Source of the DNA: Candidatus Gastranaerophilales bacterium | GTDB taxonomy: Bacteria > Cyanobacteriota > Vampirovibrionia > Gastranaerophilales > Gastranaerophilaceae | DNA: 64,000 nucleotides | Direction of reading: 5' to 3' | Assembly (NCBI GenBank): GCA_944325145.1 | Contig: CALYDL010000007.1 | Coordinates: 1-64,000 of the forward strand | Part shown: piece after piece, positions 63,300-64,000 of the stretch | Layout of the letters: each line of letters begins with the position of its first letter | Position numbering within the stretch: the first letter of the stretch is position 1 | Program-made: the position numbers and the translations under genes | The notes under the pieces: model-generated | Told to the model about the DNA's origin: nothing | What the model saw: the letters and a program-made list of their open reading frames with translations, nothing else | The model's database searches: none

Positions 63300-64000
63300 T
63301 TAGTTGTTTAATTCTTTCTTTAAAAGTTCATTTAACATGGCAGGGTTTGCTCTGCCTTTTGTTTCTTTCATAACTTGTCCTACAAAGAAACCAAAAAGCT
63401 TATCTTTGCCGCTTTTATAAGCTTCAACCTGACTTTTATTATTTTCTAAAACTTTTTTCACAATTTCTAAAATTGCACCTTCATCAGATAAAACGCTTAA
63501 GCCTTTCTTTTCAACTAATTTTTCAGCGTCTTCTCCTGTTTTTAAAATTTCAACAACAAGAGATTTTGCAATGTTATTTGAAATAGTGCCTTTTTCAAGC
63601 AAGCTTAAAAGTTTTTGGAAATTTTCAGGTGTTAATTTTGATTCATTAATTGAAATTTTTTCTTCTTTCAAATATGCAGCAATTTCACCCGTTAAGAAAT
63701 TAGAAGCAGTTTTTGGGTTAACGTTTCCTTTAATTACTTCATCATAAAATAAAGCTAAATCCATTTGGTTTACTATAACATTTGCGTCATATTCAGATAA
63801 ACCAAGCCCCATATACCTTTCAACTTTTGCCTTTGGTAATTCGGGCATTTTTGCTTTAACTCTTTCAATCCATTCATCATCAATTTCTAATGGCATTAAA
63901 TCAGGCTCAGGGAAATATCTGTAATCATGGGCATCTTCTTTTCCTCTCATAGAAGATGTTATGCCTTTGTTATCATCCCAAAGCCTTGTTTCTTGAACAA
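63300..64000 (-). CDS. gatB: Asp/Glu-tRNA amidotransferase subunit B, C-terminal part
   Basis: The reading frame continues to the window edge (VQETRLWDDNKGITSSMRGKEDAHDYRYFPEPDL), so the N-terminal part lies outside. GatB belongs to the GatCAB complex that converts misacylated Glu-tRNA(Gln) or Asp-tRNA(Asn) to the amide. The visible portion includes the end of the catalytic domain, with the conserved MRGKEDAHDYRYFPEPDL, and the helical YqeY-like tail (QVMKETKGRANPAMLNELL). Confidence 0.95.
   Translation of the reverse strand, partial: VQETRLWDDNKGITSSMRGKEDAHDYRYFPEPDLMPLEIDDEWIERVKAKMPELPKAKVERYMGLGLSEYDANVIVNQMDLALFYDEVIKGNVNPKTASNFLTGEIAAYLKEEKISINESKLTPENFQKLLSLLEKGTISNNIAKSLVVEILKTGEDAEKLVEKKGLSVLSDEGAILEIVKKVLENNKSQVEAYKSGKDKLFGFFVGQVMKETKGRANPAMLNELLKKELNN

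Overview
The window is AT-rich bacterial chromosome using the standard code, densely packed with genes and showing no phage or transposase genes. Prepilin-type proteins with an FTLAEVLITLAIIGVVAA helix, many lineage-specific small proteins and the overall gene set point to a gut member of the non-photosynthetic cyanobacterial relatives (Melainabacteria/Vampirovibrionia, Gastranaerophilales-like). That assignment is inferred from protein style, not from a marker-gene search.

Layout. 1-9300: accessory region with two paralogous prepilin genes, a GNAT-like protein, a His-rich secreted protein, a Fic protein behind an operator-like repeat array, a CAT-anticodon tRNA and dnaK. Between them lie at least four families of short palindromic elements (F1-F4 here), often nested in one another. 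9300-17200: deoB with a PLP decarboxylase, divergent from ligA-SIMPL; a DtxR-type regulator followed by a probable metal-regulated small RNA; a repeat-containing secreted protein. 17300-25700: a DUF1015/debranching enzyme/peptidase/EamA operon and several small lineage-type proteins. 25740-35100: one long pyrimidine operon (pyrK-D-E-B-C-F-carA-carB) preceded by a leader peptide and attenuator. 35100-46900 (mostly minus): two coiled-coil paralogues, yqeG-U32, uvrA, an atypical response regulator, and a TPR-TonB protein with an ATP-grasp protein. 46900-64000: ppdK, speE-aroA-pgeF, engB, a nucleotidyltransferase with a long N-terminal extension, a degenerate histidine kinase, cimA, rpsO, lpdA-lipA and the 3' part of gatB.

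How it works together. The core metabolism visible is complete de novo UMP synthesis from bicarbonate to UMP, pieces of polyamine, shikimate, lipoate and citramalate pathways, glycogen/starch debranching and PPDK-based PEP/pyruvate interconversion. Gene starts are of two kinds: Shine-Dalgarno starts, and a set with a -10 hexamer only 6-7 nt before the start codon (probably leaderless).

The most unusual material is the repeat biology at the two prepilin loci. The same promoter-distal block lies in opposite orientations at the two loci and is bracketed by 12-bp inverted repeats at one of them. A palindromic element sits in frame inside one prepilin leader. Element copies keep base-pairing while changing stem sequence.
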